Assembly (NCBI GenBank): GCA_026874595.1
Contig: CM049318.1
Coordinates: forward strand, 52,230,750 to 52,294,749
DNA length: 64,000 nucleotides
Reading direction: 5' to 3'
From: Sipunculus nudus
Lineage: Eukaryota; Annelida; Sipuncula; Golfingiida; Sipunculidae
Part shown: positions 1-12,142 of the stretch, piece after piece
Layout of the letters: each line of letters opens with the position of its first letter
How positions within the stretch are numbered: position 1 is the stretch's first letter
The notes under the pieces: model-generated
Told to the model about the DNA's origin: nothing
The model's database searches: none
What the model saw: only the letters and a program-made list of their open reading frames with translations
Program-made: the position numbers and the translations under genes

Positions 1-94
1 CTTTAATTTTTTTTTTTTTAGAATTATTTCAGTTCTTAATTCACGTTCTGATATACATGTGACAGAAGGCCGCAGATCTGGCCTGTCCAACCTC

Positions 95-95
95 G

Positions 96-172
<77 letters not shown>
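95..172. repeat. (CT)n then (TA)n microsatellite
   Basis: About 50 bases of CT followed by TA repeats; a second (TA)n runs at about 272-320. Confidence 0.9.
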
Positions 173-177
<5 letters not shown>

Positions 178-271
178 GAGTTATACCCTCCGTTGTAGGG
201 TAACTCTACATTCTACACCAGCTCCAGCGACAGGTACGTTGTCGAGCACTTTTGTTAACCCACCCTGTCCA

Positions 272-322
<51 letters not shown>

Positions 323-324
<2 letters not shown>

Positions 325-3300
325 AAATCTGCATTATGATCGATTATATATGAATTAATTTGTGTCTGATACTGGGTACTTTTTTTAATTTTTCAATGGT
401 GTTGCGCATCTACTAATACGTTGGTTCTTTTTCACAATTCTAACGTATAGACTACCGTTTCCCCAACATAAAATCAAACATACGGTATCACATTGCATTG
501 ACCATCCCCCTTAACTACTAATTCGGGGGGTCTATAATACCCCCTTCAAACCCCTACAGTGCTCACAATACACCGTATTAATTAATTCAGGATCGAAAAC
601 ACCTCTCGATTTGGTTTCACCGGTACGGATCGAAACGCGACTTAAGTGTGAAAGCGTGTATTTGGACACAGTAAAACGGTATTCGAAACCGTTTTTTTTT
701 TTTTTTTATTGTGTAGCGTGAAAACGGTTTTATCCTGACATTTCTGATACTCCGCAATGCCTTAACGTAGACGTTTCAATTTCGACAGCTGCGGAAACCA
801 TTATAACAGTTAAAGATCCGGCGTGCACAACTGGTTGCACTTGGTTCGTTGGACAGTCCTGAGCAACTTTGAACATAGATCTTGATTAATTCTTTTGGTG
901 TGTTAGAGTATAAAACGAGGAACCAAAAAATTATTTTCGAGGTAAGCTGCGTCACTATAATATTTTTCATTCAAAGGGTTCTATGCCATTTTGAAAAGCT
1001 GCAATTTATTGTGGTTGACCTTTTGTTTGCGAGGGTTTAAAATTCGCGATATTCACGAAAGTGAATCTATCGCGAATATAAATATTTTGTGTATAAAAAG
1101 CCGTATCATGGAACTCAAAATGAAAGGCAAAGGACTTATACTATTAATAACAATGGACCTTGTGTGTAATTGTTAATTAAAAATTATTTTTTTTTAAATT
1201 AGATCTTTAAAATTAGCTGCCAATATCTGAACAATAATTTCCTCCCTTTTAATGCTACATCTGGTCTCATATTTTTCCACAAATTATTTAATATAATCAA
1301 TTCAAATAATAACATATATACTTTTAGTAGGTTACTGTTTTGTGTTATCGCGAAAATGGAACCCTCATGAAAGCATAAAAAATTACAAATCCTAAATATT
1401 TAATGAGGTTCAGTTATCTATCCAAACGTCATAAAGGTTTAAGACTAACTGGGGCATAATTTATGAAAGAATTGATGTTCACTATAAATTTGACTTTAAT
1501 ATATGGAACAGCTACGTTTGTACTTAGTTGACATTCATAATTTTTGTCATGAATGTATTGTAATATGTACATGTTTGTGTCAAATATTGTAATGTTATCA
1601 TACTTAATTTTGATCATACTTAGATATATGTGAACGTTGAAGAGTACCTCGATTAGCCTATACATGTATTACCACTTTTACAATTCAACTGAAATAAATA
1701 TGTTTAAACTAAGTCTTATTAGTATCATGACGGAGATGAAGCCTCAGACTATATTTCAAGTTTTCTCATGCATACTATACAGACTACATTTCAGGATTAA
1801 TACTATACTTAACATTGAGAACAGAAGGTTTACTGTCCGTCTGTTGCTCATGGGTGTGCATATATCCGCTGATGTGGAAAGACGAGTGTTAACAAATGAG
1901 ACAAAAGGTGAGAGGTAATACGTCGTTAAAAGATGATGTGAGGCAAGTCTGGTCCGCGGTACGTTCATTTTGTCATGTAAGGTATGATGAACAGTTCAGT
2001 GTTATATAAATACAGCCTAACTAGAATGACAAAAAAAACAAACTTAAAAGCATGTCAAAAACAATTCACTAGGATTTGACCTTTGACCGGTAGTGTAATT
2101 ATTGACTCAGGACTAGTTATTATGCGCTAAGTTAGACTGGACCTGACTTGATTAATTAGAAGCCATTTTAATTGCACCTTGTAATAGTTTACTGTGCCAT
2201 GACCTTTTTATTTACACTTGCATGGATGTCTGAGATGATGGCTGTTTATAGTACATGGTGTTGTACAAAATAGTTTTGTATGTATACGGCGGACGATTAT
2301 ATAAGCCTAATATATGTATCTGTGATACTAAGAAGCAAATCTCATTTGGAGTTCATGGCGTATATAGAGGTTTTTAAAAAGCAAACATTCAATGAAACAT
2401 CGCCAATCTTTCCTAGAATTCCTGCTGACGTATGTTCCTTAACGCCCTACGGAATTCTACAGAGCAGGCCCTATCAGCCAAATTGAATACGCATCGAGTC
2501 GGCGGATCAAAGCTAACTTAGAACTATGACCCCAAATGTAATGGAAATATTGCCTCATCGGTTTTCTTATCTTTTTTATCATCATCAGTTTTTTTTCCTC
2601 CAACAGTTGTCGCATATAATAATTGGATTAGATAACGGTTACCAATACAAATGACCCGGGTACGAACCAACAAGATAATTCCGATCTCTGTATCTGGGTC
2701 TACCATATAACACGTTCGACAAAAGTGGATATAGAGTTTTGAAATATCATAATAAGTTCAAGCACAGAACTCCATCTGTAATCTTTTATGACATCAAGTA
2801 TACAGATTCATTTAATCAATCTTAAGTCAAATATGGATTCAAGGAGAAGTCCTTTCAATTTTTTGCAGTGGGCAATTATTTTATCATGGTAATCTGAAAT
2901 TAAATAAAATAAACCTCGTTCCCTTAATGCCATGATTTGTGTAATCTGGACATAGGTACCCTCATCTCCAGATAATAATCAATCTATTATTGGAGATATT
3001 CCCCAGCCTATTTATTATATTAGTTTCAGGCTTCAAACTTCTTGGAAATTATAGTATTTTACAAAATAGAATTCGTTCCTAATTCTAGCAAGACTCCGCG
3101 ACTTTTCTAAATATTCTAACATCAATAATACGATTCTGTTACAGATATGGAGTTAGCAGGCTGTGGTCAGGAAAGCATGTAAAGTTCATGTGTGTTTCTC
3201 TACACATTCTAAAATAAAAAGGACGAATCTAATGTTTTCCAGCATAATTATCTTTGCAATAACAAGAGACGACCCGACTTATAAACTAAAGAAGATTCAA

Positions 3301-3337
3301 GAAATAAAAAAATGTGATATGTGACAAAGCTACTCAC
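323..3337. other. No gene recognised
   Basis: AT-rich, with only short frames and the hairpin at 1041. It should contain later exons of the minus-strand secreted protein, but none could be assigned. Confidence 0.4.
1041..1079. repeat. Short hairpin, probably a MITE end
   Basis: ATTCGCGATATTCAC pairs with GTGAATCTATCGCGAAT across a GAAA loop with a two-base bulge. Related unpaired words (GCAAATATCATGAATTTGAA then CCATCGCAAAC) recur near 34010. Confidence 0.4.
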
Positions 3338-3582
3338 CCCTCTTCCTCGAAAAGTGGTGCGCTTGTCGTAACAGCATCTGTCGTCTGCTGAATCGAACGA
3401 GAGGCTGTATCGGCTGTCGTCTGCTGAATCGAAAGAGAGGTTGCCTCGGCTGTCGTCTGCTCCTCGTGAGATGTATCATCTTCTGGCGTGGTCTGATATT
3501 TCTTGCTAGGGGCAGCAATAACCCCAGTCATAATTAGAATCATCATACCAAAGAACATCAGGGTGCACGAAATCTTCTCCAT
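3338..3582 (-). CDS. First coding exon of an unrecognised secreted protein with 12-residue repeats
   Basis: An ATG at 3582 opens 81 codons plus two bases, ending at a good donor (GG then GTGAGT, intron starting at 3337, minus). The first 24 or so residues are a classic signal peptide: MEKIS, a Met/Leu/Ile-rich hydrophobic core, then VIAAPS as a probable cleavage site. The mature part is Thr/Gln/Ser/Glu-rich without cysteine. It contains a tandem repeat of 36 bp (12 residues) whose copies start at 3379, 3415 and 3451 in plus coordinates, reading SIQQTTAD twice and a diverged third copy. Low complexity suggests a mucin-like or pro-peptide region of a secreted or cell-surface product. Later exons, expected below 3337, could not be placed. 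I do not recognise the family. The donor and signal peptide make this more likely real than a random frame. Confidence 0.5.
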
Positions 3583-4218
3583 GTTTGAATGAAAGATTCT
3601 TTTTTTACATCGAAATCAACAAGTTTTCCTTTGATCTCTCACCATATAAAGGGAAATTGTCAAAAGGTTTCTACGAAAATGATTTGAAGGTAAAAAAAAG
3701 TCATAAGTCACTGTCTTGAGTCCTTGAACGCAACACTCCAACAGTGCTGCTGACAATAGCTTTCAAGAACTAACCTTGTTTCAGATTATCGCCTCTGTTA
3801 TAGACAGAATAGCTCCTCACGGTCTACACACTCTATTCTGTACCAGAGCATACGCTCTGCCGAATACTGTGAGACGCATTGGCTCAAAAGGGGATGTCTT
3901 CTGCTACAGTCTAGCAGGTTCCAATTACACGCACCGCTAGGCAATAAAGATATACAAGAGAAGCCGCGCGGCTGAAGTACTTTACTTTCAGCCACGTGGA
4001 ACCGATACTGTCGCGTGGTGTGTGACAGCGATCATGCGAGCAAGCAGCTGCTGTGTGTTCGGTTTAGTTTGATCATAACTGCCCTGTGAAATCTTTCAGT
4101 TTCTCAATTTTATTTGGTATAATATGATTGACTCGTTTAATCCTTTCCCCATGTACTGTTTAACCCCTCTCTCTCTCTCTTATTTTTTCTTGTTTTTTTT
4201 TTCATCTCAAAATGTTAT

Positions 4219-4275
4219 GAGAGAGAAGGGGGGGGGGAGAAAGAGAGAGAGAGAAAGAGAGAGAGAAAGAGAGAA
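4219..4275. repeat. (GA)n-rich low complexity
   Basis: Purine-rich GAGA tract with a G8 run. Frames here are compositional only. Confidence 0.85.
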
Positions 4276-5144
4276 ACTTATGGCGAAACGATGGGAATTG
4301 TTAGGAACACTGAGCTTTTGGAGTTCATGATATACAGTTATGTTCTGCAAAATAGGTGAAGAAAATAGAACAATATTTCTAAAATGTGTAAAGGAGTTTA
4401 TCTTGCATTTCTTGTTGTTATATTGAGGAATAAGAGAATAATATCTCATGCTAATTTGTATTACAAGAAATTGGCCTAATGAAAGTATTTTGACTTCGTA
4501 AAATGCTTTATATTTATTTTGTACAAATTTAGAACAGCTGGCGATTTTGGAAATAACGCTCTCAGATGGTATTCTTTTCCAAATTGCATAAAGTAAAATA
4601 AAACTTCGTGATCAACTTACATTTCTCAACCTTTTATATACTTGTGTAAACTGACATGCATGTCTGCAGAAAAAGTTGGCCCAAAACTTTTCCCTCAGAC
4701 CTGTGTTAGAGGTTATGTGTTCTTTATGCACGCATAAATCTAAGAGTGGTGGTATAGTAACAAATTACTGTTATTTGTCGCTCATTGTCCTAGTTATTGT
4801 CTGGCAGGTGAATAAGATGTTTTATATGTCCGTTGACACACTTGATACAAATAACACACGCACACAGTGCACGTATACATGCAATATACAGAATGCCACT
4901 TCGACCATTCTATAGTTCCACGCCCAGCAACTTTCTTTGCGACCTTCCAACGGTGAGAAAATGTCACTGCAAGAGGTGCTAGCAATGGCTGAATGTATTT
5001 GTGTACTGCATTTGTATTGTTATAGCCTTTTATTTCATATATCCGTTCCTTAGGGTGTCCATTATGTTTTCACCTTCCAAGTATGCGTTTCCCTTTCCTA
5101 AGTACTTGAAGACACTATTTTTAATTTTTTTTTTATTTCTTACC

Positions 5145-5188
5145 GTCTGTTTGTCTGTCTGTTTCTCAGTCTGTCTGTCTGTCTGTCC

Positions 5189-5231
<43 letters not shown>

Positions 5232-5232
5232 A
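5145..5232. repeat. (TGTC)n/(CT)n microsatellite
   Basis: CTGT/CTGTC tetranucleotides followed by a CT run. Confidence 0.9.
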
Positions 5233-6248
5233 TTTCAACTTCTAAACCAGGTTCTCCCGCCAAATATTTTATATATTGATCTCTTTATATCCGTACCCTT
5301 CTTTCTTTCTCTCTCTCTCTGTCTTTAGGTTTAGCCTGAGATTCGCTCACCATACGTTTTGTACTTTAGGTACAGGTCAAGGAGTGCATGTACCAAGCGG
5401 CCTGGTCATGCCAGACTAACGAACCCGGAGTAAAAGAAAAACCGCAAGCGATAGGTTAGCCAGACCCGAGAAAACTTTTTTCATTGTCAGATGTTATCAG
5501 AAAGTCTGCATGCGGAGCGACTTTAACTTAACGTACCTGTTAAACTCAGTGAAGAAACTATTTGGTACGGTTCTGTGGAATCCTGTAAAATAAAAAAACA
5601 CACATTTACACATCGTTTTGTGGCTTATGGTTTGCAATTAACTGATTGAAGAGTCTGTAATTTACAAATATTGATTTAATGCATGGCATTTTCGAAAGTG
5701 ACAAACGTTCGTATCAAATACTCATTGTTCCCTCTAAATTTCCACTGTACCTTTATTTTAATAGACATAACGTATTTTTAATTACTTTATTTTAACATCA
5801 GCTTTAATGCACGATACATCAATGACGTGTGATTTGTAGTATCTGGACTTTCGAAGACGAGAGTCCGGGACACGGAGGCAAAAAGGTCACTTGGGTTTTT
5901 AAAGCGTCCTGGGGGGGGGGGAGGGGGGAGAAGATTTGTGTAAAATGTTGAAGAATAATAAAAAAAGAATCATTTTAAAAAGGTATTTGACGTCATTATC
6001 GTATAATTACATGTTTGTATACAGTGACATTGTAATATTTTTCGATTATGTGACATCTAAGGTCAGCTATCAGTTTAAGCGCAATGTTTGCACAAGTTAC
6101 TGGTTGGTTTGAGTTAGTCGGCAGTGGTCATGCAGCGACTGTTACAAGAGGCAGCTTGATCCTGTATAGGTCATACTGCCAGTAATTCGCGCGTCCGAGA
6201 GGTATTTCGAGCGTCATTAAAAGCCCTAACATATATATATATATATAT

Positions 6249-6670
6249 TGTCACGAAAACAAATTTTTCAGGGGAAAACATTGGGTCGATCCCGGTTTCG
6301 AACCCATATCGGTGGCGCACAAGTCCGGCATACCAACCTCTGCGCCAGAAAAGCAAGCTTCACTAGCGAGACAGTTCGGTCCGCTTTTATGTCAACCCGG
6401 AAAACCCCCTCTTGGGAGCGTTCTGCTATCAGAACAAGATAAATTATCCCAAGAGTCACACTTTGGTGAGCTTATTCCCTGGGCCACAAAGTTTACCGTC
6501 ACGTTGGACGAGCCCCCATTTTGTTACGAAGAGAAATTATTCAGGGGAAAATACTTGGCCGATCCCGGTTTCGAACCCATGTCGGCGCACAAGTCCGGCG
6601 TACCAACCGCTTCGCTAGCAAAGCAAGCTTCACTAGCGAGACAGTTCCTTCCGGTTTTATGTCACCCCGT

Positions 6671-6676
<6 letters not shown>
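6249..6676 (-). mobile_element. tRNA-like repeat pair, SINE dimer or TRIM
   Basis: Two direct repeats of about 150 bp (6249-6397 and 6521-6676), each with TTCAGGGGAAAA, GATCCCGGTTTCGAACCCAT and AGCAAGCTTCACTAGCGAGACAGTT split by a short gap. On the minus strand GGTTCGAAACC is a perfect B-box and TGGCGCAGAGG is A-box-like. The outer ends TGTCACG and CGTAACA are inverted. The 123 bp between the units differ. Not a functional tRNA. Confidence 0.55.

Positions 6677-6726
<50 letters not shown>
6674..6726. repeat. (TA)n microsatellite
   Basis: Uninterrupted AT repeat directly after the tRNA-like repeat pair. Confidence 0.9.
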
Positions 6727-6729
<3 letters not shown>

Positions 6730-6965
6730 TGTGTGTGTTGATTTACCAACCACATTTTGAGAACACAGAGTCAATACACAAGAAATAGGGCCAGTAGTAT
6801 AAATATTGTACCAGTATCAGCTGATGGGAGAAAATTATTTATAATGTGATCTATCATACACGTACGCTTGCTCAAATAAATGGAGCAGAAAACAAAAAGG
6901 AAATTTATTTGTCACGTGTGACTGAATTAACACAGATGACTCACAAACACAAAACGTAGAGTAAT

Positions 6966-7147
6966 GCAGGGGCGGATACAGTGTCTTGGACAAAGTGTTG
7001 GGGGGGGGGGGGTGCTACTATACAATATATAGTATACATTTATTCATACATAATCTCTGTCTTCTCGTAAGCAAAAGTATAAGGATGAAAGCAGGGCAAG
7101 TCTTTTATTTATTGTTTCCAGTTCCCCCTCTTAATCCGCTTCTGTAA
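6966..7147. mobile_element. Short MITE with CAGGGGCGGAT ends
   Basis: Left GCAGGGGCGGATACAG and right AATCCGCTTCTG are imperfect inverted ends, with poly-G near the left end. A related layout (CAGGGACAGACGCAGGG to GGATCTGCTTCTG) is at 42387-42560. hAT-like ends inferred. Confidence 0.35.
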
Positions 7148-8648
7148 TTAGTTATCAAACAGGTCTTTCAGGAGAGCGGAGGTAAGGGTCTGTGACGCTC
7201 GAAATCTCTTTCCGACGCTCATATCTTGGGGCGTCCAAGAAAACTGAGTTTACTGACCCTAACATTGCACTCTAATTACGTAATCAAATGATATAATGAT
7301 TTCAAATCATATAATGATGCTATAATGGCATAAAATACACAGTGTAACACAGTGTAACACATCATCCGTTCTTGGGATGCTCCAAACTCAGATGAGACTC
7401 TCAAACATTTTTGCCTGAGCGTCCCCGACTCTTCGGGTATTCTAAATTTTAAAGCCCTTGTCAAACAAAGGATAACCAATAACGACTAGGTTGAGTACAG
7501 GGAGCAATTTTACTATGGTCATATTGGACATAAAGCAAAAGTTCATGATAGGAACAAAAAGATCTAACTTCTTAAAGCCGGGCTATAATTTTATATTGAT
7601 ATAACATATCTATCACATTATAAACACAAGCATTTTGCATTCAAAAGGGATTTATGTAAAACTGCTTATTAATTGTCCAGAAAGAAGGATTCATTACACT
7701 GAAACAAAACGCGTGTGAAACAGAATTTACAGGTGATCGTACTTATTTTAAGGGTTTTTAATTTTTTCATCGCATCAAGCAAGACGACGACAAATTACTA
7801 GCCAGACGTTCGACCACTAATACCAGGCTAAAAATTAGTAGTGTGATACTAGAGTGATGAGGTCTCGAGTTCCTTCTCTAATACATTTATGAATGTGTGG
7901 TGGTTATGGAGGGCAAAAAGAGCACGACTCAGATATAAACCAAGTATAAATTTATATTAATATGCGACAAATTGTTCGTAATTAGAGGCGAGGTGCGCTT
8001 TTATTGATAAACATCTACAGATGTAGCCGAGATAATAGAACAGAACGTGGACATGCGTATTAAGACATATAAATATTAAGAGGCTTGTGTATTTGTTATG
8101 CGATGCGTGAAATAAGAACGTGGACCACCAGGGAGTCGCGGTGACATCCATATCTTTACACACAATGCAAAAGGTCATGATAGTGTTTTTATATTTTATT
8201 TATTGCTGAACACATTGCCAGATGACTTCCATATACGCATACGTTAAATTAAGAGACATTTCAATTGATTTTATTCTTTTATTTATTGTCGATTGTTAAT
8301 TACATGCCATTTTTTGCATGACGAAACATGCGTATATGCTTACAATGCTTAGAGCAATTTGTATGACTTTTTACCTTGCGTTTATTATTGAATACAACAT
8401 CAGTGCCTGCACATATGCTGTATATTCTATTATATCACGGCGGCTGTTATCAGCGAGGCTGCCTTTGTTAAGATTAATTATTACAATCAGCGGCTGATAT
8501 TAATTACATGACTCCAAAACGTAAAGAGTAGGTGCTCATGGATAAAAATAAAATGTAATCTCTATAAAATTTAAACAGAGGAGAATTAGCGAAAATTCTC
8601 CATTCTTATCACAGACTGAATATATATGTAATATATAAATATATATAT
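7148..8648. other. Intergenic; one coding-like fragment
   Basis: Nothing conserved except 7361-7488 (plus), where a frame reads SWDAPNSDETLKHFCL. A diverged copy of this reads at 31505-31610. A remnant of an unknown repeated coding sequence is possible. Confidence 0.3.
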
Positions 8649-9503
8649 TGTTACGGAACCTAATATCAACAGATCACGTATGCGTGACGAACATAAATTT
8701 TGAAATGGAGATAAAAAAATCAGATTCTGTAACACTAGGCAGCGTGAAATGCCTAGGGGGATTGAATAAAGGAGTCAGTCGGGGGTTATTGTTCATAAAT
8801 GATTATAATTTATTCTTAAAACAACCCTAACATTACAATCATCCAGTATAACAACAGTGCAACAGTCAATCAATACAAGTATATAAATAAAGTGTACAGT
8901 ACCTTGATACCACCACTGTCACAGCGACAAAAAGTCCTTTAAAGCATATAATCCAGATAACAGTTCACATAAATCTTTAAAGAGAAAAACAGTCCAGTTC
9001 AATCACAAAATCAATCAGTTGTAATCCAAAAGTGAAGTTCTGATAGTGATCCCAAAGGCAAACTGAAGACTAATTAAAATCCGTCACAAAGTCGAAGAAA
9101 CTATAATTGCCGCAATTATCGGAAAAGGTCCACAAACTGACTTACACTCTTCTGTGTCCGCTGGAATATATTTCTCCTCTCTCTCGGCTCTAAAACACAG
9201 CCCCTTATTTATAACTTTTCACCTCAAGCCGAGAACGTTCCATTTCCCGAACAATCAAAGTAATTAACATAATACACAGTACACACGTTACAGGAAACAT
9301 CTAGAACAACAAACGCTGTGTTTCAACATATCAGGGTTCGCACGTGGGTCGGCCAGGCGAGAAAGCCCCAGACTAGCATGACCGCTGTTTACACGTCAGA
9401 CCCAACGCGTCGACCGGGCTATGCCGCCATAGCAACGGCCAATGCTACCGCTGCACATACACATGTAAGACTGCTGCATACAATAAAAGAGACAAATGTA
9501 ACA
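8649..9503 (-). repeat. 3' LTR (left, complete) of the Gmr1-like element
   Basis: 855 bp, bounded by the inverted termini TGTTAC (8649) and GTAACA (ending 9503). It matches the right LTR over its first 650 bp and the solo LTR at 21551-22343. Confidence 0.88.
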
Positions 9504-9515
9504 CTCCCCCACCTA
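9504..9515 (-). other. Polypurine tract next to the 3' LTR
   Basis: On the minus strand AGGTGGGGGAG ends exactly at the LTR boundary, where plus-strand DNA synthesis would be primed. Confidence 0.65.
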
Positions 9516-9624
9516 TAAGAAAAAAGAAAATTTCCTCAAAAACTTTCTTTTTGCTATCACAATACCTAAATTTACAATATTTCAAAAACCATCTTATTTA
9601 CAACATTACATAAACATCTCGTTT

Positions 9625-9978
9625 ACTACATTGCATAAACATCTCGATAAGCAACCAGCAAGTACATTGTCTTTCCCTTTAATATGTCTGATTTCAAGAT
9701 TGTAATCCTGTGAAAACAAACTCCATCTCAACAATCTTTGATTTTTACACTTCATCTTGTTCATAAACGTGAGGGGATTGTGATCACTGAAGACAATGAT
9801 AGGCTTGACTGATGAAGTAACATAATGAAGTAGTTTCTCTTGTTTGCATTAAACTTTCTTGAAAAATAACAAATTGGATGATCTATGCCATCACTGCCTT
9901 CTTGTAACAACACAGCACCAGCAGCAGCATCACTAGCATCTTTAGCTAACTTAAAAGGTACAGAAAGTCTAGAGCTAC
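9625..9978 (-). pseudogene. RNase H remnant of the LTR element
   Basis: Continues the RT on the minus strand. KDASDAAAGAVLLQE is the first catalytic aspartate region and FSRK follows. After a frameshift come FSDHNPLTF, RLLRWSL, HIKGKDN and LSR, which are hallmark gypsy RNase H words. It ends a little over 100 bp before the polypurine tract. Confidence 0.75.
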
Positions 9979-10861
9979 CTAAACTGGTGAACTTTGCAGA
10001 ATTGCTTTCATATTCTGAAATGCATTTTCACACTGAACATTCCACACAAACATTTGATTTTTCTTTAACAAATAAGTCAAAGGTTCAGCTACAGCAGAAA
10101 AATTTGGACAGAACTTCCTGTTGTATCCAACCATACCATGAAAATGCATTATTTGCTTTATGTTTTCTGGTCTAGGAAATGCAGAAATATCACTTGTTTT
10201 AGCATCAACAGGTTTTACTTGACCCTTCCCTTCAATATGACCAAAAAATGTTACTTGTGCATGACAAAACTCAGATTTTACTGAGTTGATGGTCAGACGT
10301 GCTTCACTGAGTCTTTTGAAGAGGTCGCGAAGAATTTGCAGATGTTTCTCCCAGGTGTCGCTGTACACGATAAGATCATCAATATATGCTTCGCAGCCCT
10401 GAATGTCCTTGACCACCACATGGATGAGGCGCTGGAACGTGGCTGGCGAGTTCTTAATGCCAAACGGCATAACTTTATACTGGTACAGTCCTTGCGTCGT
10501 CACAAATGCGGACACTTCTTTCGCTCGTTCTGTCAGCGGAACTTGCCAGAATCCTTTTAGCAAGTCAACCTTGTAAACATATCTAGAGCTACCGACTCTA
10601 TCAAAACAAACACCGATCCTCGAAATCGGGAATGTGTCAGTTTGGTGACAGAGTTCAGTTTTCGATATTCTGTGCACATATGGTAACTTCCATCAGGTTA
10701 TGCACAAGAATACATGGTGAACTCCAGTTACTGTTACTAGGTTCAATAAAATCATTGTCCAGCAAATAATAAATCTCATCCTGTAGATACTTTTGCTTTT
10801 CTGGATTCAGTCTATAAGGATGGCACAATATGTTAGTTCGTGTTGGAATGTCACTAAACAA
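9979..10861 (-). pseudogene. Reverse transcriptase remnant of the LTR element
   Basis: Two minus frames, 10655-10861 and 9979-10677. The first has HPYRLNPEK, then DNDFIEPSNSNWSSP, the RT entry region. The second has VYKVDLLKGFWQVPL (motif A aspartate), MPFGIKNSPATFQR (motif B) and YIDDLIVYS (catalytic YxDD), followed by the thumb and connection to RNase H. A frameshift at about 10660 separates the parts. The residues are typical of Ty3/gypsy RT. It would copy element RNA to DNA. Not functional as it stands. Confidence 0.9.
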
Positions 10862-10885
10862 ATGTTCATAATTCCGCAGCAGGTT

Positions 10886-12142
10886 CTAGAGGTCTTGTTG
10901 TTCTGCGGTAAGGGGTGACAGTTTGGCATCAAGGTTGTTAATCACGTCTGAGTATTTTAGTGGTACTGTTCCACACTTAATGTCTACATCACACTTGCAA
11001 TCAGTATCTACTTTACCTGGGTCAGGGTCAGTGTTTACACAATTTACAGCAGTAACATTAGGTACAACATCTGATGTGCTATTTCTGTCATAATATGGTT
11101 TAAACATGTTAACATGGCACAGTTGTTTCTTCTTACGCCTATCTGGTGTCAACAGTATGTAATTTAAATCACTGCCTTTCTTGTCAACAATGTAAAGACC
11201 AAAATATCTAGCTTGCAGATGTCTGCCAGGGATAGGTAGTAAGGCAAGGACCTTTCCACCAGGCTCAAACGTCCTACTTACAGTGTGCTTGTCATACTTT
11301 ATTTTCATTTTACTTTGTGCAGATTTTAGATTAGACTTTGCAATCTCACAAGCATTTAGTATTTTAGTTCGAAAGTCTGAGAAATACTGCAACAAATTAA
11401 GAGAATCAGGATTTCCACACAGGAGTTTTTCTTTAAGCAGTTTTAATCTACCGCGAACTGAATTCCAAAGAATAGTTCAAAGTGACTGAAACCCTAAGAC
11501 TCTTGAAATGAATCTCTGACAGCAAACAGCAATAGGTGGATTCCTTCATATCCGTCTTTCTGTGTGTCATGACAATAAGTCCTAATCATGTTTTTTAATG
11601 TCTGGTGAAAACGCTCGAGGGCGCCCTAACTTTCAGGATGGTATGGCGAAGAGCTGTACTGTGTTATACCTAGCTCAAGCATAACTTGCTGGAATAAGCC
11701 AGACATAAAATTAGACCCTTGGTCAGACTGGACGGATTTTGATAATCCAAAGGTTATAAAAAACTTGGTTAGAGCCTTGACAACACTTTTGGTATTAATT
11801 TAGCGCAATGGTATTGCCTCAGGGAACCTGGTAGATGCGCACATAATAGTCAGCAAGTACTCATTCCAGTTTTGTTTTGGGCATGGGTCCAACACAGTCA
11901 ACAATAATCCTACTAAATGGTTCCTCGAAAGCAGGAATAGGCCTAAGTGGGGCTTTAGGAGGATTTTGATTGGGCTTGGCTACCATCTGGCATGATTTAC
12001 AATATTGTACAACATCAGTCCAGAGGTTGGGCCGATAGAAGTGTGAACTAACTTTCTGATAAGTTTTATTTATACCTAAATGGCCAGACAAAGAAACCCC
12101 ATGTGCCATGCTTAGAATTTCATTGCGAAAGCTTTTGGGCAT
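10886..12142 (-). pseudogene. Integrase remnant (zinc finger, core, C-terminal region) of the LTR element
   Basis: The minus frame 11861-12142 holds the H2C2 zinc-binding region: GHLGINKTY, the histidines of AHG and SHFY, and C-K-S-C. It runs into the start of the catalytic core (IIVDCVGP). The rest of the core is readable at 11580-11860 with SDQGSNF, then ALERFHQTLK, broken by in-frame stops. The frame 10886-11395 is the C-terminal region, with FEPGGKVLALLP and a chromatin/DNA-binding GPY/F-like position reading ARYFGLYIV. Integrase thus lies upstream of RT in coding direction, reversed from the usual Ty3/gypsy order. Dead by stops. Confidence 0.85.

Larger units (their letters stand above)
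3583..6228. other. No gene recognised; probable 5' flank of the secreted-protein exon
   Basis: Holds the GA and TGTC low-complexity tracts and short frames without family features. Confidence 0.4.

Noticed and set aside
776-970. 64-codon minus frame with a Cys-rich end, and a plus frame with CTTGCTWF
   Set aside because: Neither has a convincing acceptor or start, and two competing frames on opposite strands argue against both.
3798-3995. 65-codon minus frame with several cysteines
   Set aside because: No signal peptide, no splice signals and no recognisable cysteine spacing; could be chance.
5001-5279. Frames with repeated CLSV or TDRQ words
   Set aside because: Translation of the CTGT microsatellite.
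6283-6312. Functional tRNA gene at the B-box-like motif
   Set aside because: No cloverleaf with an anticodon arm and acceptor pairing could be drawn; it is repeated as part of a mobile unit.
6312-6788. 158-codon plus frame
   Set aside because: Runs through the tRNA-like repeats and a (TA)n tract; internal repetition reflects the DNA repeat.
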